Shown: positions 31,440 through 43,012, counted from the stretch's first letter. The stretch is 64,000 nt of DNA from Cheilinus undulatus (GCF_018320785.1 NC_054875.1:3899632-3963631); one strand, 5' to 3'. Notes: generated from the sequence alone by a model not told the origin. Translations and numbers: made by a program.

Positions 31440-32820
31440 CAGCTTTACATCCAAGCTAATAGCTAATGTAACAAAAAGGTGAGATTAATCGTGATTAACT
31501 GCTGAAACGATTACACTAATTGTGGTTAAAAGTTTTGACCGTTTAAGAGTCCTGGAAAAAAAAAACAATTCAAATATTACATAATTTATTTTTTATATTA
31601 ATTGCAAATAAATAATTTTAATAAAGAATTCAATTACAGTCACAAGAATCTGAGGAGTGTTAATAAATTAAAATCAAATTTCATCAGTAGGATAAATTCC
31701 TGCAGCTGGAGGTTGAACAGGTTTTTAATTTGTGGTGTGAATCCTTTTTTGGTGCGACTGTTAAAGGTATGAAAAAGGAAAACTGTGATTTCAGCCGTAT
31801 TAAACACTCTGAAGGTTCTGCTTTGACCCAAATACTGCGCTGGCTTTTAGACACATTACATGACTGCTATCTGTTAGTGAGAGTAATAACGTGATTTAAC
31901 CTCCTCCCCCACACACTCCCTCCTCACTAACATGCCACCACTCTCTCTCTCTCTCTGTTCTCATGGTCTCCCAGCATAAACAAACACAGAACACCACTTT
32001 TGTTCCAGGAAAGTCCCGGGGGCTTATGGGAAATCGTGCCTATTGAGGATGTGCATGCATACATTCCCTCTTTCCTCACAGGTGTGGAGTCTCTCTGCAG
32101 TGTAGAGTCCATGCCTGGTCTGTTTGAAGACCTGACTCCTGTTTTTTTTGCTCTGGGGGAGAAACCGTCTAAATATAGAGGATGTCAAATAAGGTAGAGA
32201 TTGAAAACCCCCCAGGGTAAATTCATTGTTTGTCGTATTGATCCTTCGACCAGTTTTACGCATTTGTCCGTGGGTTTGCTGACTCTGACAGAGGCGGGGT
32301 AAAGCCTGGACAGAATAAGGGCAAAAAGAGACAACATATATGCTGCAGAGATTATATTCTGTATGGGATTATGGCATACTTTCCTCTGGTTGTGCTTGAC
32401 CAGTGCTGTGTGTGTTTTAACCACTGAGGGCAGTCTTTCAGTGCAAATCCTCCTTTACCTTTCCATAAATAAAGATCGGTTTTTATTATTGTAAATTCAT
32501 TCAGGGCTGTCTGCATTTATTCATTACTAAGGTCATAATTAGAGCATTTAGTTTTGGTTCAGCCATGTCGGCGTCTCTCTGCAGCTACAGCGATGAAAAA
32601 TAAATCCACCTCTGCTCTCAGACAGCTCAGTGGGTGAGTCAGGAATCACCTGAACCTTCAGTTATCAAATATTTACCTTTCTACAGCTCTCTTATTTCCT
32701 TTTTTTATCCACAATAACTTCCTTCACCTCAGTTAAGTTCATGTCATAATCTACCCAAGGTTCCTAATAAGAATGGAAGCAGGGCTGTGTCCACACAGGA
32801 AGCCAGATTCTACTTTAAGA
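31440..32820. other. Intergenic, unassigned
   Basis: 31470-31560 has gattaatcgtgattaactgc repeat traces like 61910-63690. 31935-31957 is a (CT)n tract. Nothing else recognised. Confidence 0.35.
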
Positions 32821-33395
32821 CGGGGTGTCAAACTCAATCCCACCTGGGGCCAGAATCTGGATTTAGGTCTAACCTGAGGGCCAAACAGGGTCAACATTTA
32901 ACCAAAAACTGTCAACCTCATTTTCACTGGTGATGATTTATGGGAAGTAACTTAGCAACTTAGCTCTGACGATGAACACCATAAACATCAACATAAAAAA
33001 GTCAAAATGATAAGTTTAACAGCTCAAAATCTGAAGTTAAAAAGGCCAACGTATTAGTTCAAAAGTTCAAAAAACAAAATTAGAAAAAAATAATAATTTA
33101 AGGCAGAAATATGAGGCTGAAAGTCAAAATTATAAATGTAAAAGATCAAAATATGAGACGAAATTCACAGCTGTGAATTTAAAAGGTGAAATATGAGAAT
33201 ATGAAATTAAAAGTTGTTAGTTTAGAAGGTCAAAATATTAGGTAAAATTTATATTTGTGTGTTTAAAAGGCCAAAATTATTCATTGAAAAGGTCAAAAAT
33301 TGAAATAAAAATGTGAAATCCTAAGTTCAAGTTGTAATTGTAAGATGCAAAATTTTTCAATATTAGACTAAATTTTTCATCTTTAATCCCCTGAA
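32821..33395. mobile_element. hAT-like element (GTGTCAAACTCAA family), truncated
   Basis: The left end gggtgtcaaactcaatccca matches the element at 26855. The core again has ggtcaaaatatga units. The right end is missing where the next repeat begins. Confidence 0.7.
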
Positions 33396-33399
33396 TGCA

Positions 33400-33837
33400 C
33401 ACACTAGACGACTCAGCCAGACTGTCAGATCACTGGAGACCACACACCTGCTGACCCACCTATGACCTCGCGTGATCACGTGACTTCAGAAAAACAAAAC
33501 AAAACAAAACAAAACGCCGCTGGATGTCTGTCGATACCGTCTTGCTGTCTCTCCACAACAGGCTGTCCTGGCGTGTGTTACAGGTGCAGCAACAGTCATA
33601 AAACAGGGGAAAGACTCAGGATGAAATCCTGGCTGGAATTAAGGTACAGTTGTGTTTATGGTTGTGAGTGGTCAAAGTACGTATGATTCGTCTGGTGTGT
33701 TGACACCACACACATGCAGACTACTCAGACAAATAATCATTTGCGACGAGGCTCCAGTCGGGATACACCCCATGATAGTCGGGGGAATCAAATCTTGCCA
33801 CAAATCAGGCTTAAAATCCTGTAGTGTGTGGCCGGCC
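33400..33837. mobile_element. Harbinger-like MITE, second copy (truncated)
   Basis: Reverse-orientation copy of 17094-17756. It ends TAGTGTGTGGCCGGCC followed by TTA (33838-33840) and lacks its left terminus. It contains an (AAAAC)n run at 33490-33514. Confidence 0.65.
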
Positions 33838-34075
33838 TTAGGCAAGAAAATAAATGCTTGGACTAAAAGTAAAGACTAAAATGTGAGGACTTTTATGGAC
33901 TAAAACTAGACGAAAATGTTTTGAATTAATGTTGACGAAAACTAGACTCAAACTAGACTCAAACTAAAAAGGGTAGAAAGGACTAAAATGGGACTAAAAC
34001 TAAAATGCATTTCATTTAAACATTAAAACAAAGACTAAAATTAAAAATTGCTGCCAAAATTAACACTGGCGTGAG
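33838..34075. mobile_element. hAT-like 'gactaaaact' element, partial
   Basis: Matches the right half of 59711-60237 (ataaatgcttggactaaaag, tgccaaaattaacactgg end). The left part is absent. Confidence 0.6.
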
Positions 34076-34079
34076 GAAA

Positions 34080-35230
34080 ATAAAAGAAAAAAAGGAAAAT
34101 GCCCTGCCAGACACTCCTGATGCCTCATCATCTCCCTCTTTCCTTGTTCCTCACCAATCTCAACGAATGCACCAGGAAGGAAACAGGCACAGGTTGGTGC
34201 AGGAGGAACATCTTCTTGCATTGCCCTGCACTGCTAGCATAGTGTCAGATTTCTACTGTAGGAATCTGTGATTCTGACACTCGTTGCGTCTGATTAGGAC
34301 TCTGTCTAGCTTGTGATGGATCACCGACATCAGCTGCACCTTCATCCAAGTGACCCCGTATTGTGGTGTCCCCCCAACTCTAATAGGACTAATGTCGCAG
34401 TAGACATTTCCAAGTTGAGTGGAGATGTGCTGCTCAGTTCCGCCCACCTCTGTTGATCATTTCCTGTTTAAATTGAGGAGTAAAGTGTTTCTACTACTCA
34501 GCATAGCACTGTTTTGATTTCACTGTCATATTTACATGATGAGGGAGAAAAGCTGTTAAAAAGTGGCTGTCCTGATTAATGCTGTGAGCACTCCCATAAT
34601 GCTTAGCAAGAAGTGAAGGTGAGTGGAGCTCAGTAGAGTGTCTCATCTTTTGTTATGGTTTTGATTTAGAGCCCCCTGGTGGCAGAAATTATATACAAGG
34701 CAAAAACTGGGTAAATAAACCGTTTCTAAGGTAATGGTTTTCGTTCGGTATCTCATGACTTTTTAAAATTAAATCGTACTTTAATATGTTGGATTAAAAA
34801 TGAATGAAAGACAAGGCTAAAACTTGAAGTTAGGTTAAAGAAAGTAAGCACTCAGGAAAAGTGCAGTAAGCTTCCTTTTAAGTTTATCGGCCAGCGTTTA
34901 CACCCAGCCGTCTCTGCAGTCTTCCAGGGATTAGACAGAGCCGGCCCTGCTCTGTGAGCTGTGTAACCCCCGACAGTGCGAGCAGCCACAGAGAGGCACC
35001 AGCTTTACTGCTCAATCTATGACCCACAAGTCAACACAGATTACATCTGATTGGATCGCTGATGCCGCGTCTGACCTACAATCTGCTGCGTTCTCATCGC
35101 CGTCTCCCTGGGCAAAGGTTTCCATGGGAACAGGCCCTGGGCTCCTCTAATCTGTTGTTGTGCAGCTCTCACTCATCTGGAGGCAGGCTGGATTCCTTTT
35201 TGTCAGGCCCATATTCTTCTGCTCTATTTC
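34080..35230. other. Intergenic, unassigned
   Basis: No gene. 34870-35150 is non-repetitive and compositionally ordinary, a candidate for conserved DNA upstream of the Eph gene. Confidence 0.35.
34670..34684 (-). promoter_or_regulatory. CTCF-like motif (reverse)
   Basis: On the minus strand TGCCACCAGGGGGCT, a near-consensus CTCF core. It is oriented towards the forward motif at 28831. Confidence 0.5.
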
Positions 35231-35232
35231 CT

Positions 35233-35243
35233 CACTGAGCTCG

Positions 35244-35284
<41 letters not shown>
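35233..35284. repeat. (CT)n microsatellite
   Basis: A long TC run. Confidence 0.9.
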
Positions 35285-35289
<5 letters not shown>

Positions 35290-35869
35290 TCTCGCTCGCC
35301 CTTTCAGTCTTGTGTTATGAAATCGCTCTGAGACGTCAGCTGCAGGATTACTGTGGACATGACAGCAGTGCAGCCAAGGCACCAAATTCAGCTCTCCTTT
35401 GACTCAACAACAACATCCTCAAAGACGCTGAAACATTGTGTGCACACCTAAAAACATCACACGAGTCTGCAGCTGCACATGAACATGCCGCTAAATAAAA
35501 GCCTTTACTCTCCTGGTCTGAGGCTCTCCACCAGATGTTGGATCTGGTTGCAGGGATTTGCTCCCCTTCAGCCACATGAGCGTTAATGAGAAGCTCCAGC
35601 TCCAGTGTGCACAACATTGACAGTTCATTACAGTTCAGAGGTGTTTATGTAGTTGAGCTATGTTGGTTAAAATAGACAAAAAAGATCATGTAAATTTAAA
35701 TTTCGTTAGATTTTTCTAATCAATCTTTATCAAATAAAAAATAGTGTAAGGTTTCCATTTTAGGACGTCTGATGTCCTCAGACTAAACTAAACTCTTAAA
35801 GTCAGGTGTCAGATATCAGGTAGAAAGCATCAGGTATCAATTAAACCTCTATCATGTGTCAGGCTTCAG

Positions 35870-36835
35870 ATTAAAAAGTCTCAGAAAGAAAGGTGTCAGA
35901 CTCAGACAATAAAAAGTCTCCCATAAAAAGGACATCAAACCCTGACAAAAGGTCACAGACCAAAGGTCTCAGAAAGAAAGGTGTCAGACTCAGACAAGAA
36001 AACATCTCCCAGAGGAAAAGGAGTTAAACTCTGACAAGAGGTCTCAGAAAAAAAGGTGTCAGTCTCAGACAAGAAAAAGTCTCCCATAAAAAGGGCGTCA
36101 AACCCAGACAAAAGGTCTCAGACAAAAAAGGTCTCAGAAAGAAAGGTGTCAGATTCAGACAAGAAAAATCTCCCAGAGAAAAAGGAGTCAAGCTCTGACA
36201 AAAGGTCTCAGAAAGAAAGGTGTCTGACTCGGACACAAAAAAGTCTCCCAGAAAAAAAGCAGTCAAACAATGACAAAAAGTTCTCAGAAAAAAAGTTGTC
36301 AGTCTCAGACAAGAAAAAGTCTCCCATAAAAAGGGCGTCAAACCCTGACAAAAGGTCTCAGACAAAAAAGGTGTCAGAAAGGTGTCAGATTCAGAGACAA
36401 AAACATCTCCCAGAAAAAAAGCAGTCAAACAAAGACTTAAGGTCTCAAACAAAAAGGTCTGAGACAAAAAGGTCTCAGAAAGACAGGTGTCGGACTCAGA
36501 CACGAAAACGTCTCCCAGAGAAAAAGCAGTCAAACAATAACAAAAGGTCTCAGAAAAAAAGATGTCAGACTCAGACAAGAAAAAGTAGCCCATAAAAACG
36601 GCATCAAACTCTGACAAAAAGTTTCAGACGAAAAGGTCTCAGAACTTCTCCCAGAGAAAAGGGTGTCAAACCCTGACAAAAGGTCTCAGACAAAAAGGTC
36701 TCAGATAGAAAGGTGTCAGACTTGGACAAGAAAACGTCTCCCATAAAAAGGGTGTCAAACCCTTACAAAAAATCTCAAACAAAAAGGTCTCAGAAAGAAA
36801 GGTGTCAGACACAGACAAGGAAGAAAAAGGTGTCA
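35870..36835 (+). repeat. Minisatellite, about 72-90 bp units
   Basis: Repeated aggtctcagaaagaaaggtg, tcagactcagacaagaaaa, gtctcccataaaaagg and gtcaaaccctgacaaaa segments, roughly eleven units. The sequence stays open for 180-197 codons on both strands. The encoded strings are lysine/serine-rich or phenylalanine/leucine-rich, as expected of a stop-poor repeat rather than a gene. Confidence 0.85.
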
Positions 36836-37160
36836 AACTCTGCATTTTTGCCACTTCTTGCCCTTTTAAGCTGCCTTTTTCGATTAAATGCCACTTTTTA
36901 CCCATTTTCCCACCTTTTTTCAGATTTTTGCCCATTTTTCCCAATGTATGACAATTTTTTGCCAGCTTTAACTTACTTCTTGGTCACTTCCCACCCATTT
37001 TTTCACATTCTGCCCTTTTTCGCCACGTTTCTCCCAGTGTTTGCTGCTTTTTGACCACTTTTGCCACTTTTAACTTATTTTAATTGCCACTTTTCACCAC
37101 TTAGATTGTAGCTCTTGAAAATGTGTTTTTCAACAGTTTTTCTGTTTGGTTGAGTAACAC
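36836..37160 (-). mobile_element. hAT-like element (GTTACTCAACC family), partial
   Basis: In reverse complement it carries GTGTTACTCAACCAAACAG and aagagctacaatc, the left end of the 27937/41224 type, with the ggcaaaa core. It fuses to the minisatellite at its other side. Confidence 0.6.
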
Positions 37161-37489
37161 AGACAAACTTGGTCAGCGGACAAGTTTTGATAAAAGCTCT
37201 AAGATCTCCTGGTTGAGGCGGAGTGATATCTGTTGTGAAAAGTCTCTCTGATGTTATTAAAAGGAACCTACGGGAACTAACTATTGTTTACTTCACTTTA
37301 TGAGTAATAAATTTCAATTTCAATTTCAGTTACAGGCTGTAATTTTCTTTAACACAATGATCAGATTTTAGATGCATCTTTAGATTTTTTTGTCACATAT
37401 TTAAGATAAAGTTAAGTAATTATAAATTATAGTTGAAGTTAATGTGCCAGATTAAAAAAACATTTTTTTTTTTTTTAAGTTGGATTTTC

Positions 37490-37758
37490 AGAATAAAAGT
37501 CGCTGTTTAGGACAGCCTGTGGTCGCAGCGGTCCGCCGGTCTGTGTAGTGTGGTAGTTCCGGTGTTCTTCCGCCCCCTTCCTTCCTCTTGGTTTAGTCCA
37601 AAGTGTCCCGATGAGCAGCCCCTCTCCTCGGCGCTTTTATCCCCTCTGTGTGCTGCTGCTGCTGCTGCTGGTGACGAGGAGGAGGAGGATGAGGACGATG
37701 ATGCTCTGCAGCTCTGAATGAACGCACAGTCAATGGCCTGCTGCTGGACGGCTGCGTG
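37490..37758 (+). promoter_or_regulatory. Eph receptor gene 5' leader/promoter region
   Basis: The sequence changes to a GC-richer, CpG-containing, non-repetitive stretch with a (CTG)6 run at 37653-37670 and no TATA box. It contains the uORF at 37611-37721. The transcription start is not determinable. Confidence 0.5.
37611..37721 (+). other. Upstream ORF in the Eph leader
   Basis: ATG at 37611 (G at -1 and C at -3, weak context), 36 codons, stop TGA at 37719-37721. The peptide begins M-S-S-P-S-P-R-R-F-Y-P-L-C-V and then a run of Leu from the (CTG)6 tract. It is out of frame with the main start and ends 37 nt before it. Confidence 0.5.
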
Positions 37759-37861
37759 ATGTTGGCTTTTTACGCTCTGAAGCCCGGAATACTACCTGTG
37801 ATGATTATGGATGTGTGGTGTTTGCTGTGCATGCTGCTGCCGTCGGTGTGGGCTGTGGAAG
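37759..37861 (+). CDS. ephb2: Eph receptor (EphB2-like), exon 1: signal peptide
   Basis: The frame ends W-A-V-E with one further base before the donor GAAG/GTAAGC (37862). EphB2 exon 1 also ends A-V-E in phase 1, to be followed by E-T-L-M-D. The signal peptide is clearest from the ATG at 37807 (M-D-V-W-C-L-L-C-M-L-L-P-S-V-W-A), which has A at -3 and G at +4. In-frame ATGs at 37801 and 37759 would add 2 or 16 residues. EphB receptors are ephrin-B-binding membrane tyrosine kinases used in axon guidance and cell sorting. Only the exon end and signal peptide are visible. Linkage to lactbl1, a neighbour of EPHB2 in mammals, raises confidence. No later Eph exon was found in the window. EphB1 or EphB3 is less likely, since they end M-E or L-E. 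Confidence 0.72.
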
Positions 37862-38422
37862 GTAAGCTGAACTCTGGATGAATGAGAGCAGACAGTCAGC
37901 TCCATCATTAATGCACACACAGACACTCACACACGGCTTTAAACAGTGGAGAAGTGTTTCCATGTAGCTCTGCTGAAGCTCGGTGTGCTGTGAAAGGCTG
38001 CAGACATGTTAGCAGGCGAGACAGCAACTCCTCTGATAGTCATCTTTTTTATTCAATCATGGCGAAATCAGCCTCTATTATCGCTGTTTTCACCAGTTTT
38101 ATTAAATCTGCACCTCCTTATTGCACGTTTGGGTTGGTTTTTACCGGGTTAGTGTCCATGCAACATGTGTGCTTTTATGATGATATGCAAATCGTGCATG
38201 CAACAGTGTGTGCCAGTATTCGCCAAATGAATGCAACAGTGCAGAAAGTCAGTGCATGTGGAGCTGCAGCTCCAGTTTTTGGACTGATCCTGCAGGATAC
38301 TGAACATAGAAGACATGCAGAGAGGAGTCAGGCTTAGGCTGAGCAATAGGGACCAAAATCATGTTATTTAGCTGAACATTATCTCAATATGTTATTAAAA
38401 GACAGATGGTTGCCACATTACC

Positions 38423-39267
38423 AGAATGATTAACTTTGATATGACAGCAACAAAAATAGAAGTCATAGACACTCAATATTTTGCATTTTATTGTATTTTA
38501 ACTCATCAAAAATGACAGACAAACCAGTACACTATAATCTTAAGTCAAGGTTTGCACAGATGCATGAAATCCTTGAATATTCCTAAATTGTGATGTTCAA
38601 TTTCAAGGCTGGAGAGTGCTTGAATGTTTGATAAAGTGCTTGAAAGACCTTTAAATTGTAAATATATACGTCTCCTGATTAAAATAGACACCTGGCATTA
38701 AACAGGAGGGTCTGATAAAATAAAATAAAATAAAATAACTTAAAAAAAAAACACCTCTTTGTTTATGAGAACATCAGGCAGTAACCAGATAAACTCCAGG
38801 TTTTGGTAGCCATTTTTACTGGGTTGTCACATCCACTTATTCAGAATGATTTACTTTGATATGGCAGCAACTAAAATAGAAGTCCTAGACACTCAATATT
38901 TTGCATTTTATTGTATTTAAATTCATCAAAAAATGGCAGACAAACCAGTACACTGTAATCTTAAGTCAAGGTTTGCACAGGTGCATGAAATCCTTGAATA
39001 TTCCTAAATTGTGATGTTCAATTTCAAGGCTGGAGAGTGCTTGAATGTTTGATAAAGTGCTTGAAAGACCTTTAAATTGTAAATCTATACGGCTCCTGAT
39101 TGAAATAGACACCTGGCATTTAACAGGAGGGTCTGCCATGTATAAAACAGTAAAAAAATTAAATAAAAAAAAATCTCTCTTGTTTATGAGAATATCAGGC
39201 AGTAACCAGATGAACTCCAGGTTTTGGTAGTCATTTTTACTGGGTTGTCACATCCACATATTCAGAA
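38423..39267 (+). repeat. 420-bp tandem duplication (two copies)
   Basis: 38423-38841 and 38842-39267 align nearly end to end: cagaatgatt-actttgata, cactcaatattttgcatttt, aaaccagtacact-taatctt, ctccaggttttggtag-cat. Differences are scattered single bases and a small indel in the A-rich stretch. Confidence 0.85.
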
Positions 39268-39269
39268 GG

Positions 39270-41220
39270 ATTTTAGTGAATATGTTGCTATCTTGGGGGA
39301 AATATTTACATCGAAGTGAACACCATCACCCATAATGCAACAGGAAAAAGTAGGGTGCTAAAACCTGATGAACTGGAGTCCTTCTGTAAAAACTGGACAG
39401 CCAAATTAAAGACAACATAAAGAATAACAGACAGAAAGCAGCATGTCTGAGGATGAAGGCTGCAGCACTATCCCCCTGGAAAACAAACATTTATATCAAT
39501 GCAACCACATCAGAACATGATCCACACCATGGAAACGAAAAGACAAGCCCTGAACATGAAACACTGGAGGATTTATTGTCATGAATGATGCAGATAAACT
39601 CCTAGACACTGTCTAAATTGTACAAAAACATCGGCAACATTTTCATATATTTGAGGTTGCTATGACTTCCTCAAATATCATGTCTCACCAAATGATCAAA
39701 TCTCTGATGTCATAAAGATTGATTGGTTTAAAAATGTACAGAAACTTCATGATGTTCAGTCATGTTTTAAACCAAAACACACAGAGCACCGCCTTAATTG
39801 CATTATTATGTTGCTTCCTGCCAGTTCCACCTACTTCTCCTTACCGTACCAAGGTATTTGTGCAATTACAGTTTGCAATTTTAGATGATTACCCCCCCCC
39901 CCCCACCAAAATAACTCAGTCTAAATGTGGAATTACATTAATTGATTGATTGATTGATTCATTGTAATTTATGTGTCATGCACAAAAGATTCCAATCCCT
40001 CTTTGGTTTCTAAGACTTCAGAAATACAGTTGCATTGCTCTGAAAAAAACAAATTTAGTACAAGAAATGACAAAGTTTCGTGATCTTTCCCAGCTCAGTA
40101 AAAAACGGTGCATTCTGCCTTTTCTCTCAGGCTTTTGCAGATAAAATCTGCTATGAAAAAGGTTCCTTTTCTCAAGCAAAAGTCACATTTTTTCATAATC
40201 ATCCAACCAAAAACTCATTTTTTAACTTTCTTTGGGGACATTTTTAGTATCAGGAAAAATCAAATGCTATTGTATGCCAGTGTGATACTATGGGGTCAGG
40301 TTTCCTACAGATCCCAGCCTGGTCCAACCACTTTTCCAGATATTGCTGATTTATTTGTGCAGCTTCTTTCTCTCTTGTTAAAAAATAAGCCACAAAGCAT
40401 GAAGTGTCTGCACTTTTTGATCCCACTGATCACTAAAACAATGGCGATAGATCATTTTGGGGTCTTCAGTTTGCAGAAATGTTGTTTCTGTTTTTGTGTG
40501 TGGCATCAAAAAGGATCCAGTATGGTTTGATTTTTTTTCAAGATTCATATCAAAGTTAGTCCTTCTCTTTTTGTGATGACCATTTTTATTTCTTTACAGA
40601 AAATATAAACTCAGCTAAATATATAGAGGTTTGGTTTTTGGTTCGTCCCTAAGTAGACATGATGTTTGATGAATACTTCACTAATAGTTCTCTTTATCCA
40701 CACATGCATGAGCTCAATAGTCTAAAAATAGTCATGAATTGTATATGCATGCATTTCAGCTCTGGAGGAAAAAAATACCAAGGCTTCTTAAGCACTTACA
40801 GTCAACCTCACTGACCTGCTGTGGGTCAGTCGGTGCAAGCTGATGAAGAGCAGCTGAGCGTTATTCAGACCAACAGATCTGTGACTGGAATCCTGCTGTA
40901 CTTCTATAGGAATAGCAACAAGTATGGCAGGACCAAGTGTTTAGATGTAGACAGGATATTTTTTAGAGTATTTTCATGCAAAAGCAGAGTGCAGCCGTGA
41001 TAATATTGAGTTTGAGAACGTATGTCACCTCGTGGAAACACTTCACTAAGGAGCTGGGGCAGGATAAAGCCAGCATTCATGATGTTAAACCGTGATTCTT
41101 TCTTAATATTTAGTCAAATAGGCATTAAGAGGCTGGATGCGGAGTGTAAGATGTTACATAAATGAGTCTGACATGCAAACATCAGCTGACCAGGATGCAC
41201 ATTGGCCTTGTTATACTCTA
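39270..41220. other. Intronic, unassigned
   Basis: No gene recognised. It has a C-run at 39891-39902 and (ATTG)n at 39938-39957. Confidence 0.4.
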
Positions 41221-41223
41221 AAT

Positions 41224-42290
41224 CAGTGTTACTCAACCCAGCTCAACCAGAGAGCCAAATAGTTGAAAAATACCTTGCAAGAGCCACAATCATAGCGCTG
41301 AAAAGTGGTGTGAAAACAAGTTAAATGTGGCAAACATGAACAAAAAGCAGCAAAAAAGGGGCAAAAATGGGGAGGAAAAGTAGCACAACTGGGCAGAGAG
41401 AGGCAAAAATGTGTGAGAAGTGACAAAAAAATGAGTTACAGGTGGCGAAAAAGGTCAAAAGTGACAAAAATGTTGTAAAAAATAGTGAAAAGTGACTAAA
41501 ATGGGCAAAAAGCAGCATGAAGGTGGAAAAATGGGCAAAAAGCTGTAAAAACGTGACAAAAATGGGGAAAAAGATGGCATTTGATACTAAAAGGCATCTT
41601 GTGTGGGTGAAAAGTGGCAGAAAATGGCAAGAAAGGGGGAAAAATAGCAAATAGCAGGACAAAAGTGGCAAGTATTGGTGAAAAGTGGGTAAGAAGTGGC
41701 AAAAATGGGCTTAACACAGAAAAAAAGTATCACAAATCAGTGAAAACGGGCAAAAATGGGGAGGAAAAGCAGGCAAAATGGGAGAGAAGGCACAAAAAAA
41801 TGAGTTACGGGGGCAAACATGGTCAAAAGCTGCAAAAACGTAGCAAAAAAATCAGGTAAAAGCACTAAAGCGGGCAAAAAAGCAACATAGTGGAGGCAAA
41901 AATGGGAAAAAAATCTGTAAAAAGGTGGCAAAACTTGGAAAAAAGTGGCATTTACTGGCAAAAGGCAGCTTATATGGGGAAAAGTGGTAGAAAATGGCAA
42001 AAAAAGAGAAAACAAGAGCAAATAGCAGAAAGCAGGACAAAAGTGGCAAAAATGAGTAAAAAGAAACAGCAAAATTTGGCTAAAAGCGGCAAAAATTGAT
42101 TAAAAGTGGCCAATCAAAGCTGACTGTACAAGCATGGGGAACAAAATGATTAACATGACTTGCAATGGATAAAAGTGTCCTTTTTTAAGGTTTTCTGGGG
42201 GAATAATATTTCTAATTAAGGCATAAAAGAGCCACAAATCATCACAAAAGAGCCACATGTGGCTCCAGAGCCACGCGCTGAGTATCACTG
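41224..42290. mobile_element. hAT-like element (GTTACTCAACC family), expanded minisatellite core
   Basis: Left end CAGTGTTACTCAACC, right end cgcgctgagtatcactg. The flanks CTCTAAAT and CTCTGATC agree weakly (5 of 8). The core contains two blocks of ggcaaaa/ggtggaaaaatggg repeats (41300-41720 and 41730-42110) that resemble each other. This suggests the interior has duplicated and makes it the longest copy in the window. Confidence 0.65.
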
Positions 42291-42299
42291 CTCTGATCA

Positions 42300-43000
42300 C
42301 AGTAGTCTGCATCTGCGTCTGTCTGTGATGGATGCAGAGATCTGCAGGGTTAAATTATTTGAGTTTTGAGGATGTTGTGATGTATGCATGTTCTTTCCTC
42401 CAAGCACGACGAGATAGCCCAAACACAAGAAAGACCCTCCTTAAAGCCAGGATCCTGCCGGAGCTACAGTATGTCAGCTTTAATCGTGTCAGTGTTTCTT
42501 ATTATCAAACTCATCCATAATTCAGCGCACAGGCATCATCTAACAGACGAGCAGCCTCCGGCCTCAGAGTCTCAGAAAACCAGAACCAGGTTTGGTTTGT
42601 TAGCCCTGCTGCACAGAAAAAATGCCGCGTTTGGAGGAGTCTTCTCTGACTAGAGTTTACAGCATTGATGATGATGAGGTGGAGGAGGAGGAAGAGCACT
42701 AAGATGAGTGTAATGACTGTTCAGGACTCTGTGCAAGTCTGAATCCTGGCAAAACCAAACTCAGGAAGGTTTGAAATTCAGAGAAAATCCTCTGTTACTA
42801 CGTCTGATGGAGTCTGTATCATCTTATAAAAACTTAAGTCGCTGTCTTTTAAAATTCATATTTAGTATCTTGTAAAGAAGTACGGCTGTAGCTGGCTTAT
42901 TTCAGTCATTTGCTGAAAAGAAAAAAATTGTTGCTGCTCCTGAGTGATTATGTAGATGTTGTGAGTATGCATGCATCTTCTCAGCATGTTAAATCTTTGG
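42300..43000. other. Intronic, unassigned
   Basis: No exon or repeat boundary recognised. Confidence 0.35.
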
Positions 43001-43012
43001 ATACTGTATACT

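Noticed and set aside
36024..36617. Long open frames on both strands (197 and 179 codons)
   Set aside because: They lie wholly inside a 72-90 bp minisatellite; both strands are open because the unit lacks stops. No family resemblance, no splice signals.
40108..40530. 140-codon plus-strand frame
   Set aside because: No domain, low-complexity composition and no splice context linking it to the Eph gene.
41229..42099. Several F/L- or K-rich open frames
   Set aside because: Low-complexity translations of the ggcaaaa minisatellite core of a transposable element.
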